From: an uncultured Prevotella sp.
Lineage (GTDB): Bacteria > Bacteroidota > Bacteroidia > Bacteroidales > Bacteroidaceae
Assembly (NCBI GenBank): GCA_934196725.1
Contig: CAKPWR010000032.1
Coordinates: 1 to 31,695, forward strand
Direction: 5' to 3'
DNA length: 31,695 nucleotides
Part shown: in pieces, positions 8,741 to 16,202 of the stretch
Position numbering within the stretch: the stretch's first letter is position 1
How the letters are laid out: the number at the start of each line of letters is the position of its first letter
Notes under the pieces: generated by a model
Databases searched by the model: none
The model's input: only the letters and a program-made list of their open reading frames with translations
What the model was told of the DNA's origin: nothing
Program-made: the position numbers and the translations under genes

Positions 8741-11371
8741 ATGGCTAAAAAAAGAACAGAACGCAAAGCCAAATCATTTGGCGAAGCTATTGGTTTACAA
8801 TATATTTTCAACAATACCATCACCGACTTTTTTCTAGGCCTGGCGTTGATTGGTATTGCTGTAGTTATCATTATCGCAATGATTTCCTTCCTCAATACAG
8901 GCTATGCTGACCAGAGTATTCTGGAGAATCTGAAAGTGGGAGAATGGACTAATTCCGAGCAGCAGTTCCAGAACTACTGCGGCTCCCTGGGAGCCATCAT
9001 TTCCTATTGGCTCATCGCCGTCAACTTCGGTTTCCCGGCTTTCCTCCTGCCTTGCTTCTTCATCATGGCGGGTCTTCAGCTCATGAATGCATACAAGATT
9101 AATCTCTGGAAATGGTTCCTCAGCATGATGATCGTCATGATCTGGTCGTCAGTGACATTCGCCAAATTCCTGACACCACTAATGGGTGGACTCATCTTCA
9201 ACCCGGGCGGAAAGCATGGACTCTTCGTGGTACAGAACCTGGAAAACGTAGTAGGCCCTCCTGGACTTACCGCCATCCTCCTCTTTGTAGCTATCGCTTT
9301 CCTCACCTATCTCACTTCCGAGACCATCACCTTCATCAGAAAGGCACTCAACCCTATCGGATATATATCTAATAAGGTGAAGTTTGAGATTACCAACCAT
9401 GACAACAAGGCAGAAAGCAATGCCATTGACGAGGCTTATGCCCATGCTGCAAGAGGTCAGGAAGACGATTCTGAAGAGGAAGAAAAGAAGGAAGAGAAGA
9501 AAGACTTCAGGGACGAAGAGAAACCTACAGTCATCGACCTGGACGTCAATCCTGACAAGACCTTCCCAGATGCTGCCAGCCAGCAGACTCCTCCTGCCGT
9601 TCCAGCTGCCCCTGCCGATGCATCAGCCAGCCAGGAGGAAGCAGGAAATGAGCAGGAAGAAGCTGAGACTGCCGGAAAACCTCTATCTTTCCTGGAGCAG
9701 CAGCGTGCACTCCGTGCGGCAAGAGCACAACAGGAAGAACAGGAGATGAAGGCAGCAGCTGCTGCCAGCGAGGCGCTCAACATGGATATTTCCGTGGCAG
9801 CTGCAGACGAAAAGGCGTCGGGCAATACCGTCAGCAGTGCCGAGGTGCTCAATACGCCTATCAATCCGAAGGAGCCTTTCACACGATACAAATACCCTAC
9901 CCTCAATCTCCTGAAGAAATATGAGGACGACGGCGTTTCCATCGACGAGGAAGAGCAGCGCGCCAACAAGAACAGAATCATCGAGGTGCTGTGCAACTTC
10001 GGCGTACAGATCAAGACCATCCGTGCTACCGTGGGTCCTACCATCACCCTCTATGAGATTCAGCCTGCCGAAGGCGTCCGCATCTCCAAGATCAAGAATC
10101 TGGAAGACGATATTGCCCTGAGTCTTGCGGCTCTCGGCATCCGTATCATTGCTCCTATCCCTGGCAAGGGAACCATCGGTATCGAGGTGCCTAACGCCAA
10201 CCCTAAGATGGTGAGCATGGAGAGCACCTTGAACTCCAAGAAGTTCCAGGAAACCAAGATGGAACTGCCTATCGCTCTGGGTAAGACGATTACCAACGAA
10301 GTGTTCATGGTAGACCTTGCCAAGATTCCTCACCTGCTCGTTGCCGGTGCTACGGGTCAGGGTAAGTCTGTGGGTCTGAATGCCATCATCACCTCCTTAT
10401 TATATAAGAAGCACCCTAACGAGTTGAAGCTGGTGCTCATCGACCCTAAGAAGGTGGAGTTCAGCGTTTACTCACGCATCACCAACAAGTTCATGGCAGC
10501 CCTGGCAGACGAGGAAGAGCCGATCATCACCGATGTAACCAAGGTGGTCCGCACGCTCAACAGTCTCTGCGTTCTGATGGACAGCCGCTACGACCTGCTG
10601 AAGAAGGCGGGAGCAAGAAACATCAAGGAATACAACCAGAAGTACATCAATCATAAGCTGCGCCTGACAGACGGACATGAATACATGCCATACATCGTAG
10701 TGATCATTGATGAGTTTGGTGACCTGATCATGACCGCCGGCAAGGAAGTGGAGCTTCCTATCGCCCGTATCGCCCAGCTGGCTCGTGCCGTGGGTATCCA
10801 CATGATCATCGCCACCCAGCGTCCTACAACCAGTATCATCACCGGTAACATCAAGGCAAACTTCCCTGGCCGCATAGCCTTCAAGGTGACGTCAGCCATC
10901 GACTCGAAGACCATCCTCGACCGCACCGGAGCCAACCAGTTGATTGGCCGTGGTGATATGCTTTATCTCAACGGTCAGGAGCCGGTACGTGTGCAGTGTG
11001 CCTTTGTTGACACGCCGGAGATTGAGCGCATCAATGAGTTTATCCAGGAGCAGCCTGGTCCTATTGAGCCGATGGAACTGCCTGAGCCAGCCAACAACGA
11101 GGGTGGCGCAGCAGGTGGCGGCAATGTGGATGCGAAGAACCTGGATCCGTTCTTCGAGGAAGCAGCCCATGCCATCGTTCTCTCCCAGCAGGGTTCTACC
11201 AGTATGATCCAGCGCCGATTCAGCATCGGTTACAACCGTGCCGGACGCCTGATGGACCAGATGGAGGAAGCCGGCATCGTAGGAGCAGCCCAGGGCAGCA
11301 AGCCTCGTGAAGTGCTGATACAGGATGAGAACCAGCTCAACAACCTCCTGCTCCAGCTCAGAAATTCGTAA
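8741..11371 (+). CDS. ftsK: DNA translocase FtsK
   Basis: Membrane-anchored, division-site ATPase that pumps chromosomal DNA and aids dimer resolution. About 876 residues. Four hydrophobic segments lie roughly at 29-52, 85-115, 123-145 and 172-191. A Glu/Ala/Pro-rich linker runs to about residue 390. The motor has Walker A VAGATGQGKSVGLN near residue 535 and Walker B VVIIDEFGDL near residue 652, with ATQRPTTSIITGNIKANFPG following. The C-terminal winged-helix gamma domain (about 800-865) contains STSMIQRRFSIGYNRAGRLM. The start is taken at ATG 8741 (MAKKRTERK); an in-frame TTG at 8711 overlaps the -7 promoter box and cannot be translated from that promoter. The LolA-like gene follows. Confidence 0.96.
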   Translation: MAKKRTERKAKSFGEAIGLQYIFNNTITDFFLGLALIGIAVVIIIAMISFLNTGYADQSILENLKVGEWTNSEQQFQNYCGSLGAIISYWLIAVNFGFPAFLLPCFFIMAGLQLMNAYKINLWKWFLSMMIVMIWSSVTFAKFLTPLMGGLIFNPGGKHGLFVVQNLENVVGPPGLTAILLFVAIAFLTYLTSETITFIRKALNPIGYISNKVKFEITNHDNKAESNAIDEAYAHAARGQEDDSEEEEKKEEKKDFRDEEKPTVIDLDVNPDKTFPDAASQQTPPAVPAAPADASASQEEAGNEQEEAETAGKPLSFLEQQRALRAARAQQEEQEMKAAAAASEALNMDISVAAADEKASGNTVSSAEVLNTPINPKEPFTRYKYPTLNLLKKYEDDGVSIDEEEQRANKNRIIEVLCNFGVQIKTIRATVGPTITLYEIQPAEGVRISKIKNLEDDIALSLAALGIRIIAPIPGKGTIGIEVPNANPKMVSMESTLNSKKFQETKMELPIALGKTITNEVFMVDLAKIPHLLVAGATGQGKSVGLNAIITSLLYKKHPNELKLVLIDPKKVEFSVYSRITNKFMAALADEEEPIITDVTKVVRTLNSLCVLMDSRYDLLKKAGARNIKEYNQKYINHKLRLTDGHEYMPYIVVIIDEFGDLIMTAGKEVELPIARIAQLARAVGIHMIIATQRPTTSIITGNIKANFPGRIAFKVTSAIDSKTILDRTGANQLIGRGDMLYLNGQEPVRVQCAFVDTPEIERINEFIQEQPGPIEPMELPEPANNEGGAAGGGNVDAKNLDPFFEEAAHAIVLSQQGSTSMIQRRFSIGYNRAGRLMDQMEEAGIVGAAQGSKPREVLIQDENQLNNLLLQLRNS

Positions 11372-11373
11372 AA

Positions 11374-11424
11374 CGCCCAGGGGAAAGTTTTCAAGCAATA
11401 CGCCCTTTCAGGGCGTGCGGGGCT
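11374..11424. repeat. Dispersed GC-rich palindromic repeat, copy 3 (short)
   Basis: Carries ACGCCCAGGGG and CGCCCTTTCAGGGCGTGCGG directly after the ftsK stop codon. Related to the modules at 1214-1332 and 12165-12466. Confidence 0.7.
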
Positions 11425-11431
11425 TACATGC

Positions 11432-11454
11432 AAAAGTTCCTTGTTAGGACTTTT
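11432..11454 (+). terminator. Hairpin after ftsK, possible terminator
   Basis: AAAAGTtCCTtgttAGGaCTTTT forms a short hairpin ending in a T-run. Probably ends ftsK transcription, though the stem is modest. Confidence 0.5.
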
Positions 11455-11463
11455 AAACCTTGA

Positions 11464-11506
11464 AGCCGTAGAAGCGTCTAATCATCTGAAGGTCGCTTTT
11501 ACGGCT
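11464..11506. promoter_or_regulatory. Inverted repeat in the lolA leader
   Basis: AGCCGTAgAAGCG (11464-11476) pairs with CGCTTtTACGGCT (11494-11506). The right arm is followed by TTATATAC rather than a clean T-run. It lies 37 nt before the LolA-like start codon, so it could be a second terminator, an mRNA leader structure or a protein-binding site. Confidence 0.45.
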
Positions 11507-11543
11507 TTATATACAATTAACGTACATAATAAACAGTAAGGAT

Positions 11544-12143
11544 ATGAAAAAATTTTTAGCTATCGCCTTCGCAGCGATGATGAGCCTGGGCACTATGGCA
11601 CAGACCGCCCAGCAGGTACTCGACAAGACAGCTGCCATCGTAGGCAACAAGAATGGAGCCAGTGCTAACTTCAAGTTATCCAGCCCTAAATATGGTTCTG
11701 CCAGCGGTTCTATCGCCATCAAAGGCAATAAGTTCAACGCCCGTACATCCGATGCCATCGTATGGTATAACGGAAAGACGCAATGGTCGTACATGAAGAA
11801 GACCAACGAGGTGAATGTCACCAATCCGACACAGGCACAGCAGATGTCGATGAATCCATATACCTTCATCAATATCTACAAGACGGGCTACAAGAGCACC
11901 CTCAAGACCGTGGGCAGCAACTACCAGGTTCATCTCGTAGCCAACAACCAGAAGCGCACGGTGGCAGAGATGTACATCACCATCAACAAGAAGACCCACG
12001 TGCCTTCACAGGTGAAAATGCGCCAGGGCTCTACCTGGAGCACCATTGACATCACAGGCTTCAAGGCAAAGAACATCGCCAACAGTGCCTTCACCTTCAA
12101 CAGCAAGGAATTCCCTAAAGCAGAGGTTATCGACCTGAGATAG
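11544..12143 (+). CDS. lolA: LolA-like outer-membrane lipoprotein carrier
   Basis: Predicted periplasmic chaperone that ferries lipoproteins to the outer membrane. 199 residues with a cleavable signal peptide (MKKFLAIAFAAMMSLGTMAQ; cleavage likely after GTMA). The mature start TAQQVLDKTAAIVG and the strand-rich body (SGSIAIKGNKFNAR, DAIVWYNGKTQWSYM, THVPSQVKMRQG, DITGFKAKNIANSAFTF) match the LolA half-barrel. A clean RBS (AAGGAT) precedes the ATG. Adjacency to ftsK is seen in many Bacteroidota and supports the call. Sequence similarity to E. coli LolA is low in this phylum, so lipoprotein shuttling is inferred from the fold family. Confidence 0.85.
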   Translation: MKKFLAIAFAAMMSLGTMAQTAQQVLDKTAAIVGNKNGASANFKLSSPKYGSASGSIAIKGNKFNARTSDAIVWYNGKTQWSYMKKTNEVNVTNPTQAQQMSMNPYTFINIYKTGYKSTLKTVGSNYQVHLVANNQKRTVAEMYITINKKTHVPSQVKMRQGSTWSTIDITGFKAKNIANSAFTFNSKEFPKAEVIDLR

Positions 12144-12164
12144 GGCTGAAGCAAGTTTTAAGCA

Positions 12165-12466
12165 GCACGCCCTGAACCAACGGCCACCGACCGAAGGGAA
12201 AGGTAAAGGGCAGAAGCAAGTTTTAGCAGCGCGCCCTGAAAGGGCAGAAGCTCCTAGCCCAGGGCAACGCCCTGGGTTTTTATGGACGCAACTCTGTCGC
12301 CCTGTAAGGGCAAAAGCTTTCAAGTCCCAGTTTTTTTTAAAAGCTTTTGCCCTTACAGGGCGACTGGTTGACTGCTCTTTATACCCAGGGCGTTGCCCTG
12401 GGCTAGGAGCTTCTGCCCTTTCAGGGCGTATGGCGCAATCCCCGTTGATTCAGGGCGTATGGCGCA
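12165..12466. repeat. Dispersed GC-rich palindromic repeat, copy 4 (large inverted pair)
   Basis: Two arms of about 85-90 bp, 12232-12320 and 12339-12427, are near-perfect reverse complements. Each contains the CCCAGGGC..GCCCTGGG palindrome and a TGCCCTTACAGGGCG module, and they are separated by an 18-bp T-rich centre. A flanking piece (12165-12217) is the reverse complement of part of 1280-1332. Together they fill most of the 416-bp gap between the lolA-like and kinase genes. The arrangement resembles BIME/REP doublets; no transposase for them is in the window. Confidence 0.88.
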
Positions 12467-12481
12467 AACTAACAAGACTTG

Positions 12482-12545
12482 AATAATCAATAATAAATAA
12501 TAATTAATCAATAATAAATAATAATTAATCAATAATCAATAATTA
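12482..12545. repeat. AT-only tandem repeat before the kinase gene
   Basis: Units close to AATAATCAATAATAAATAA with period about 26 bp, repeated two and a half times, ending 15 bp before the kinase start. No TAnnTTTG box is recognisable here. Confidence 0.8.
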
Positions 12546-12559
12546 AAACCCAAACTAAC

Positions 12560-13642
12560 ATGAAAGATCTTTCGACAATACTCAAGCAGTTCGACATTAT
12601 CGGAACTGTAAGTGAAGTGAAACCACTCGGTAACGGACTTATCAATGACACCTACAAGGTGACAACCCAGGAAGAGAATGCCCCAGACTATGTTCTGCAG
12701 CGCATCAACGACTCCATCTTCACCGATGTAGACCTCCTGCAGCGCAACATTGAAGAGGTTACCACACACATCCGTCAGCAGCTCGAAGCAAAGGGCGCTG
12801 ACGATATCGACCGCAAGGTACTCACCTTCGTCAAGGCACACGACGGCAAGACCTATGTCAAGGACGAAGACCAGCAGTACTGGCGCATTTCCGTATTCAT
12901 TCCTCGTGCCATCACCCAGGAGGCAGTAAACCCGGAAAGCTCCTACTATGCCGGCAAGACCTTCGGCGAATTCGAGGCACAGCTCACCGACATCACCGAC
13001 CGCCTCGGTGAAACCATCCCTGATTTCCACAACATGGAACTGCGCCGCGACCAGCTCCGTCAGGCTGTGAAGGAAGACCGTGCCGGACGCGCAGAAGGCG
13101 TGAAGGATTTCATCGCAGAAATCGAGAGCTATATGGATGAGATGTGCCTCTGCCAGCGCCTCTTCCGCGAGGGCAAGCTGCAGAAGCATGTCTGCCACTG
13201 CGATACCAAGGTGAACAACATGATGTTTGACGAAGAAGGTCGCGTATTGTGCGTCATCGACCTCGATACCGTGATGCCATCTCTCTTCGTGAGCGATTAC
13301 GGTGATTTCCTCCGCACGGCAGCGAATACCATCGCCGAGGACTCTCCGGAGTTCGAAAAGATAGATTTCCGCATGGACATCTTCGAGTCCTTCACCCGCG
13401 GCTATGTGGAGTCAGCATCAGCCTTCCTCTCCCCTCTTGAGATTTCCCTGCTGCCTCATGCAGCCGAGCTCTTCCCATACATGCAGGCAGTACGCTTCCT
13501 CTGGGATTACCTCAACGGCGACCACTACTGGAAGTGCAAATATCCAGAGCACAATCTCGTAAGAGCCCAGAACCAGTGGCACCTTTTCCTGAAGGCGAAG
13601 GAACACGAGGCAGAGATGAAAGCGTTCATCGAAAAACTCTAG
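12560..13642 (+). CDS. Aminoglycoside-phosphotransferase-fold sugar kinase (NahK-like)
   Basis: 360-residue kinase of the APH/choline-kinase fold. The N-lobe has the nucleotide-loop-like LGNGLINDTYKV and DYVLQRIND (about residues 23-51). Catalytic-loop HCDTKVNNMMF lies near residue 213 and the metal-binding VIDLDTVMP near residue 233. This combination is typical of N-acetylhexosamine 1-kinase (NahK/mucin-desulfatase) relatives common in gut bacteria, which make GlcNAc/GalNAc-1-phosphate; the exact sugar is inference. Start chosen at ATG 12560 (MKDLSTILKQF). It is preceded by repeat DNA only. The stop codon lies in the first unit of a 20-bp tandem array. Confidence 0.8.
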   Translation: MKDLSTILKQFDIIGTVSEVKPLGNGLINDTYKVTTQEENAPDYVLQRINDSIFTDVDLLQRNIEEVTTHIRQQLEAKGADDIDRKVLTFVKAHDGKTYVKDEDQQYWRISVFIPRAITQEAVNPESSYYAGKTFGEFEAQLTDITDRLGETIPDFHNMELRRDQLRQAVKEDRAGRAEGVKDFIAEIESYMDEMCLCQRLFREGKLQKHVCHCDTKVNNMMFDEEGRVLCVIDLDTVMPSLFVSDYGDFLRTAANTIAEDSPEFEKIDFRMDIFESFTRGYVESASAFLSPLEISLLPHAAELFPYMQAVRFLWDYLNGDHYWKCKYPEHNLVRAQNQWHLFLKAKEHEAEMKAFIEKL

Positions 13643-13695
13643 GAAAAAGCAAAAGACTCTAGGAAAAAGCAAGAAACTCTAGGAAAAAGTAAGAA
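13637..13695. repeat. 20-bp tandem repeat starting at the kinase stop codon (3 units)
   Basis: CTCTAGGAAAAAGCAAAAGA-type units start at 13637, 13657 and 13677. The first unit contains the kinase stop codon TAG (13640-13642). Confidence 0.9.
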
Positions 13696-13731
13696 AAACA
13701 GGAAAAATCATCCCCGGAAAAGCTAAAATTC

Positions 13732-13784
13732 AAATAATTCTGTAAAAAGTACTAAAATTATTTGTATTTTTTACAGAATTATTT
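13732..13784. promoter_or_regulatory. 17-bp perfect inverted repeat overlapping the perR -33 box
   Basis: AAATAATTCTGTAAAAA (13732-13748) is the exact reverse complement of 13768-13784. The right arm overlaps the TTTG -33 box at 13782-13785. It may be an operator for the downstream Fur/PerR-family regulator, a terminator for the kinase gene, or both. Confidence 0.7.
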
Positions 13785-13813
13785 GGTCATTAAAAATAAA
13801 TAGATTATCTTTG
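13782..13813 (+). promoter_or_regulatory. Promoter of perR
   Basis: TTTG (13782-13785), 20 bp, TATCTTTG (13806-13813): exact Bacteroidota consensus, ending 34 bp before the perR start. Confidence 0.82.
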
Positions 13814-13847
13814 CAATCGAAAATAAACAACAGTAATAGAAAAGAGC

Positions 13848-14270
13848 ATGAAACAGACAGAAGCATACGCCAGATTGGTGGAAAGAGGCATTCGTCCTTC
13901 GGTACAAAGAATTGCCATCATGGATTATCTGATCAAGCATCCAACTCATCCAACAATCGATGAAGTATATCAGTCACTCTGTGAGGATGTACCAACATTG
14001 AGTCGTACCACAGTATATAACACGCTCCGCATGTTGAGCGAGAAGCATGCCGCTCAAATGATAACCATCGACGAGCATCGTGTATGCTACGATGGCAACA
14101 TCAACAGCCATGTCCACTTCTACTGCAAGAAATGCGGTAAGATTATCGACCTCTTCGATGAGGAAGCCCCAATGCTGAAAGAAGAGAAAGTGATCAATGG
14201 CAACATCGTGCACGAAAAGCAGCTCTACTACAAGGGAATCTGCGCAAAATGTGCGAAGAAGATGAATTAA
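13848..14270 (+). CDS. perR: Fur-family metal-dependent repressor, PerR-like
   Basis: 140-residue winged-helix regulator. The HTH lies at about residues 18-75 (IRPSVQRIAIMDYLIKHPTH, SRTTVYNTLRML). The structural zinc site is made of CKKC and CAKC. The regulatory-metal ligands align with B. subtilis PerR: His of KHPTHPT, Asp of CYDGN, the two His of SHVHF, and Asp (not the Glu of Fur) in GKIIDLFD. This, plus the rubrerythrin gene 37 bp downstream, favours the peroxide sensor PerR over Fur. Metal-catalysed His oxidation is the known mechanism in the family; it is inferred here. A perfect palindrome over its promoter suggests autoregulation. Confidence 0.87.
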   Translation: MKQTEAYARLVERGIRPSVQRIAIMDYLIKHPTHPTIDEVYQSLCEDVPTLSRTTVYNTLRMLSEKHAAQMITIDEHRVCYDGNINSHVHFYCKKCGKIIDLFDEEAPMLKEEKVINGNIVHEKQLYYKGICAKCAKKMN

Positions 14271-14307
14271 CTCATTATTATACAATAACATTTAAAACAT
14301 TAACATT

Positions 14308-14868
14308 ATGAAGAAGAAGTTTATTTGCACCGTTTGCGGTTACATCTACGAGGGAACAGAGGCACCAGAGAAGTGCCCTATCTGCAAGGCTCCTGCCAGC
14401 AAGTTCAAGGAGATGGAAGATGCAGTGGATGACGATTTGACATTCGCTACTGTTCACGTTCTCGGTCAGGCATATAAGGATGGCGTCAATGAGGAGGTCA
14501 TCAAGGGTTTGAAGGATCACTTCGCAGGTGAGTGCGGCGAGGTTGGCATGTATCTTGCCATGGCTCGTCAGGCAGACCGTGAGGGTTATCCGGAGATTGC
14601 AGAGGCTTACAAGCGTTATGCTTTCGAGGAGGCTGACCACGCATCTCGTTTCGCAGAGTTGCTGGGTGAGGTTCTGGGTGATACCAAGAGCAATCTCGAG
14701 GCTCGCATTGCTGCTGAGAAGGGTGCATGCGAGGACAAGTTCCGCATTGCCAAGCTCGCTAAGGAGCAGGGTTCTGATGCCATCCACGATACTGTTCACG
14801 AAATGGCTAAGGACGAGGCTCGCCACTGCGCTGGCTTCGCTGGTCTCTACAAGAGATATTTCAAGTAA
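14308..14868 (+). CDS. rbr: Rubrerythrin with N-terminal rubredoxin domain ('reverse' type)
   Basis: Non-heme di-iron peroxidase that reduces hydrogen peroxide in anaerobes. The order is reversed relative to classical rubrerythrin: the rubredoxin-like Fe(Cys)4 domain comes first ([20 protein letters not shown], residues 7-26), followed by the four-helix ferritin-like domain. Di-iron ligands are visible as [18 protein letters not shown] and [10 protein letters not shown]. 186 residues, standard for this form. It follows perR by 37 bp with no terminator between, and a strong terminator comes right after it, so the two are probably one peroxide-responsive operon. Confidence 0.93.
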   Translation: MKKKFICTVCGYIYEGTEAPEKCPICKAPASKFKEMEDAVDDDLTFATVHVLGQAYKDGVNEEVIKGLKDHFAGECGEVGMYLAMARQADREGYPEIAEAYKRYAFEEADHASRFAELLGEVLGDTKSNLEARIAAEKGACEDKFRIAKLAKEQGSDAIHDTVHEMAKDEARHCAGFAGLYKRYFK

Positions 14869-14899
14869 AAGCACTTCCCGTTTTTTCACGGGAAATATT

Positions 14900-14934
14900 G
14901 CCCTGGGCAGATTCTTTCTGCTCAGGGCTTTTTT
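14900..14934 (+). terminator. Intrinsic terminator of perR-rbr
   Basis: GCCCTGgGCAGA, loop TTCTTT, then CTGCtCAGGGC and six T residues. Confidence 0.92.
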
Positions 14935-14937
14935 ATG

Positions 14938-15137
14938 CCCCACGGATTATTTTTTTTAAAGTCCCACAGATTTCACAGATTCACACAGATTCTTAGGCTT
15001 GGCTGATTCTTTGTCCCACAGATTTCACAGATTTACACAGATTTTCCCCGTTGTCATCAGAATGTTCTGTGTAAATCTGTGAAATCTGTGGGACTTAAAA
15101 ATAAAATCTGCGTGAGTTTAAAAAAACAATCTGCGGG
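14938..15137. repeat. CCCACAGATT-type dispersed inverted repeat, copy 1
   Basis: Long stem arms 15013-15041 and 15066-15094 (GTCCCACAGATTTCACAG... and its reverse complement) around a 24-nt loop, with an extra direct copy at 14961. The rest of the gap to 15624 is AT-rich. It holds scattered ACCTTCAGT motifs (minus strand 15161 and 15183, 22 bp apart; plus strand near 15360 and 15446) and the LytTR promoter; no gene was seen. Confidence 0.88.
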
Positions 15138-15530
15138 ACGAGGAATTGTAAAGGATTCCGACTGAAGGATACCACATGAAAAACTGAAGGTTGTGAAGGA
15201 AGGGTCACAAAAAAAAACTGAAATCTGAAATTAAAAATTCATTTTTATATGCAGCGTAGAGCAAAAAAGATGAAAGTATATGATTATCAAGTAATTGCAA
15301 TATATTTTGCCAAATGTTAAAATGCAGTTTTTGATATGAAATTATTATTTTGAAAAACTACCTTCAGTCCTTCAGCCACAATTTTTGTTCATTCTCTTTA
15401 CTTTTTAACTGCCTTTTAACACTCCCGGAAACCTTAACTTCAGTACCTTCAGTTTCCGTGTCCTATTTTTTTATTTCACCCATTTTCCCATTGTTTCCAT
15501 ATTTTTTGATAAGAAAAAAAACAACTGGAA

Positions 15531-15602
15531 ATGTCGTTCGTAAGACACTGTATGTCGTTCGTAAGATATATTTGCATATCTCAAAAAAAAATTGTTGCTT
15601 TG
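15531..15602 (+). promoter_or_regulatory. LytTR-type promoter of the lytTR gene (two direct repeats + -33/-7)
   Basis: ATGTCGTTCGTAAGA occurs at 15531 and again at 15552, a 21-bp period that puts both on the same DNA face. Five bp after the second CGTTCGTAAG comes TTTG (15571-15574), then 20 bp, then TTGCTTTG (15595-15602, a near match to TAnnTTTG). CGTTCGT fits the CGTTN[AG][TG] part of the published LytTR-box consensus. Likely an autoregulatory activator site. Confidence 0.8.
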
Positions 15603-15624
15603 CATAATTTTAAAAAAAGAAATT

Positions 15625-16035
15625 ATGAACAACAAAAAAAACAAAATCCAAACAGATGAGATTGAACTGACGAAGAAACTCTTCGAAGTGAAAGGAGAAA
15701 ACGGAACGCAGCTAATAGCTATCCATGACGTGGTATACCTGGAAGCCAATGGGTCGTATACCAAACTCCACAGCTTCTACGGCAGAGTGGTAACGGTTTC
15801 GTCTAATCTGAAATCCACTATCGAACAGTCAAAGGCAAGCCATTGCGACTCGTTTATCAGAATCAACCGTTCCATTGCCGTCAATTGCCATTACATCCTG
15901 TCGATGGTTGGAAACGAGCTGACGGTGTCGATGGCAGAACTGACGGTGCCGATGGGACAGAAACAGAAATTCACTATCGGGCGAACATACAAGGATGAGT
16001 TTCGGAAGCAATGCATCTGTCTCAGAAAAAAATAA
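15625..16035 (+). CDS. LytTR-domain DNA-binding regulator without a receiver domain
   Basis: 136 residues when started at ATG 15625 (MNNKKNKIQTDEIEL); an upstream in-frame TTG overlaps the -7 box and is rejected. One LytTR domain fills the protein: LIAIHDVVYLEANGSYTKLH, RVVTVSSNLKSTIEQ, then FIRINRSIAVNCHYI and IGRTYKDEFRK. These proteins bind pairs of direct repeats spaced one LytTR footprint (about 21 bp) apart. There is no response-regulator domain and no kinase nearby, so the input signal is unknown. Matching repeat pairs lie upstream of this gene and upstream of the VirE_N gene that follows, so it probably activates itself and its neighbour. Confidence 0.9.
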   Translation: MNNKKNKIQTDEIELTKKLFEVKGENGTQLIAIHDVVYLEANGSYTKLHSFYGRVVTVSSNLKSTIEQSKASHCDSFIRINRSIAVNCHYILSMVGNELTVSMAELTVPMGQKQKFTIGRTYKDEFRKQCICLRKK

Positions 16036-16067
16036 GCTTTGACAAGGGCTCGCTTATACGGGAACAG

Positions 16068-16137
16068 GTCGTTCGTAAGACATAGGATGCCGTTCGTAAG
16101 ACGGATTTGCATTTCTCGAAAAAAAATGCTATCTTTG
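16068..16137 (+). promoter_or_regulatory. LytTR-type promoter of the VirE_N/helicase gene
   Basis: CGTTCGTAAG at 16070 and 16091 (21-bp period), then after 5 bp TTTG (16106-16109), 20 bp, and TATCTTTG (16130-16137). The layout is base-for-base equivalent in spacing to the promoter at 15531-15602. Confidence 0.83.
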
Positions 16138-16202
16138 CGGTGGTATTAATCATCGACGACCTACCCTAAAAAAGCAAGCCGCCACTAATTTTTTTTCTGA
16201 GT

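Noticed and set aside
13848..14270. Calling the regulator Fur (iron) rather than PerR
   Set aside because: The Asp in GKIIDLFD at the regulatory-metal position and the adjacent rubrerythrin gene favour PerR, though this is not proof.
15350..15607. 85-codon plus-strand frame before the LytTR gene
   Set aside because: It covers the LytTR repeats and promoter boxes and has no RBS or domain.
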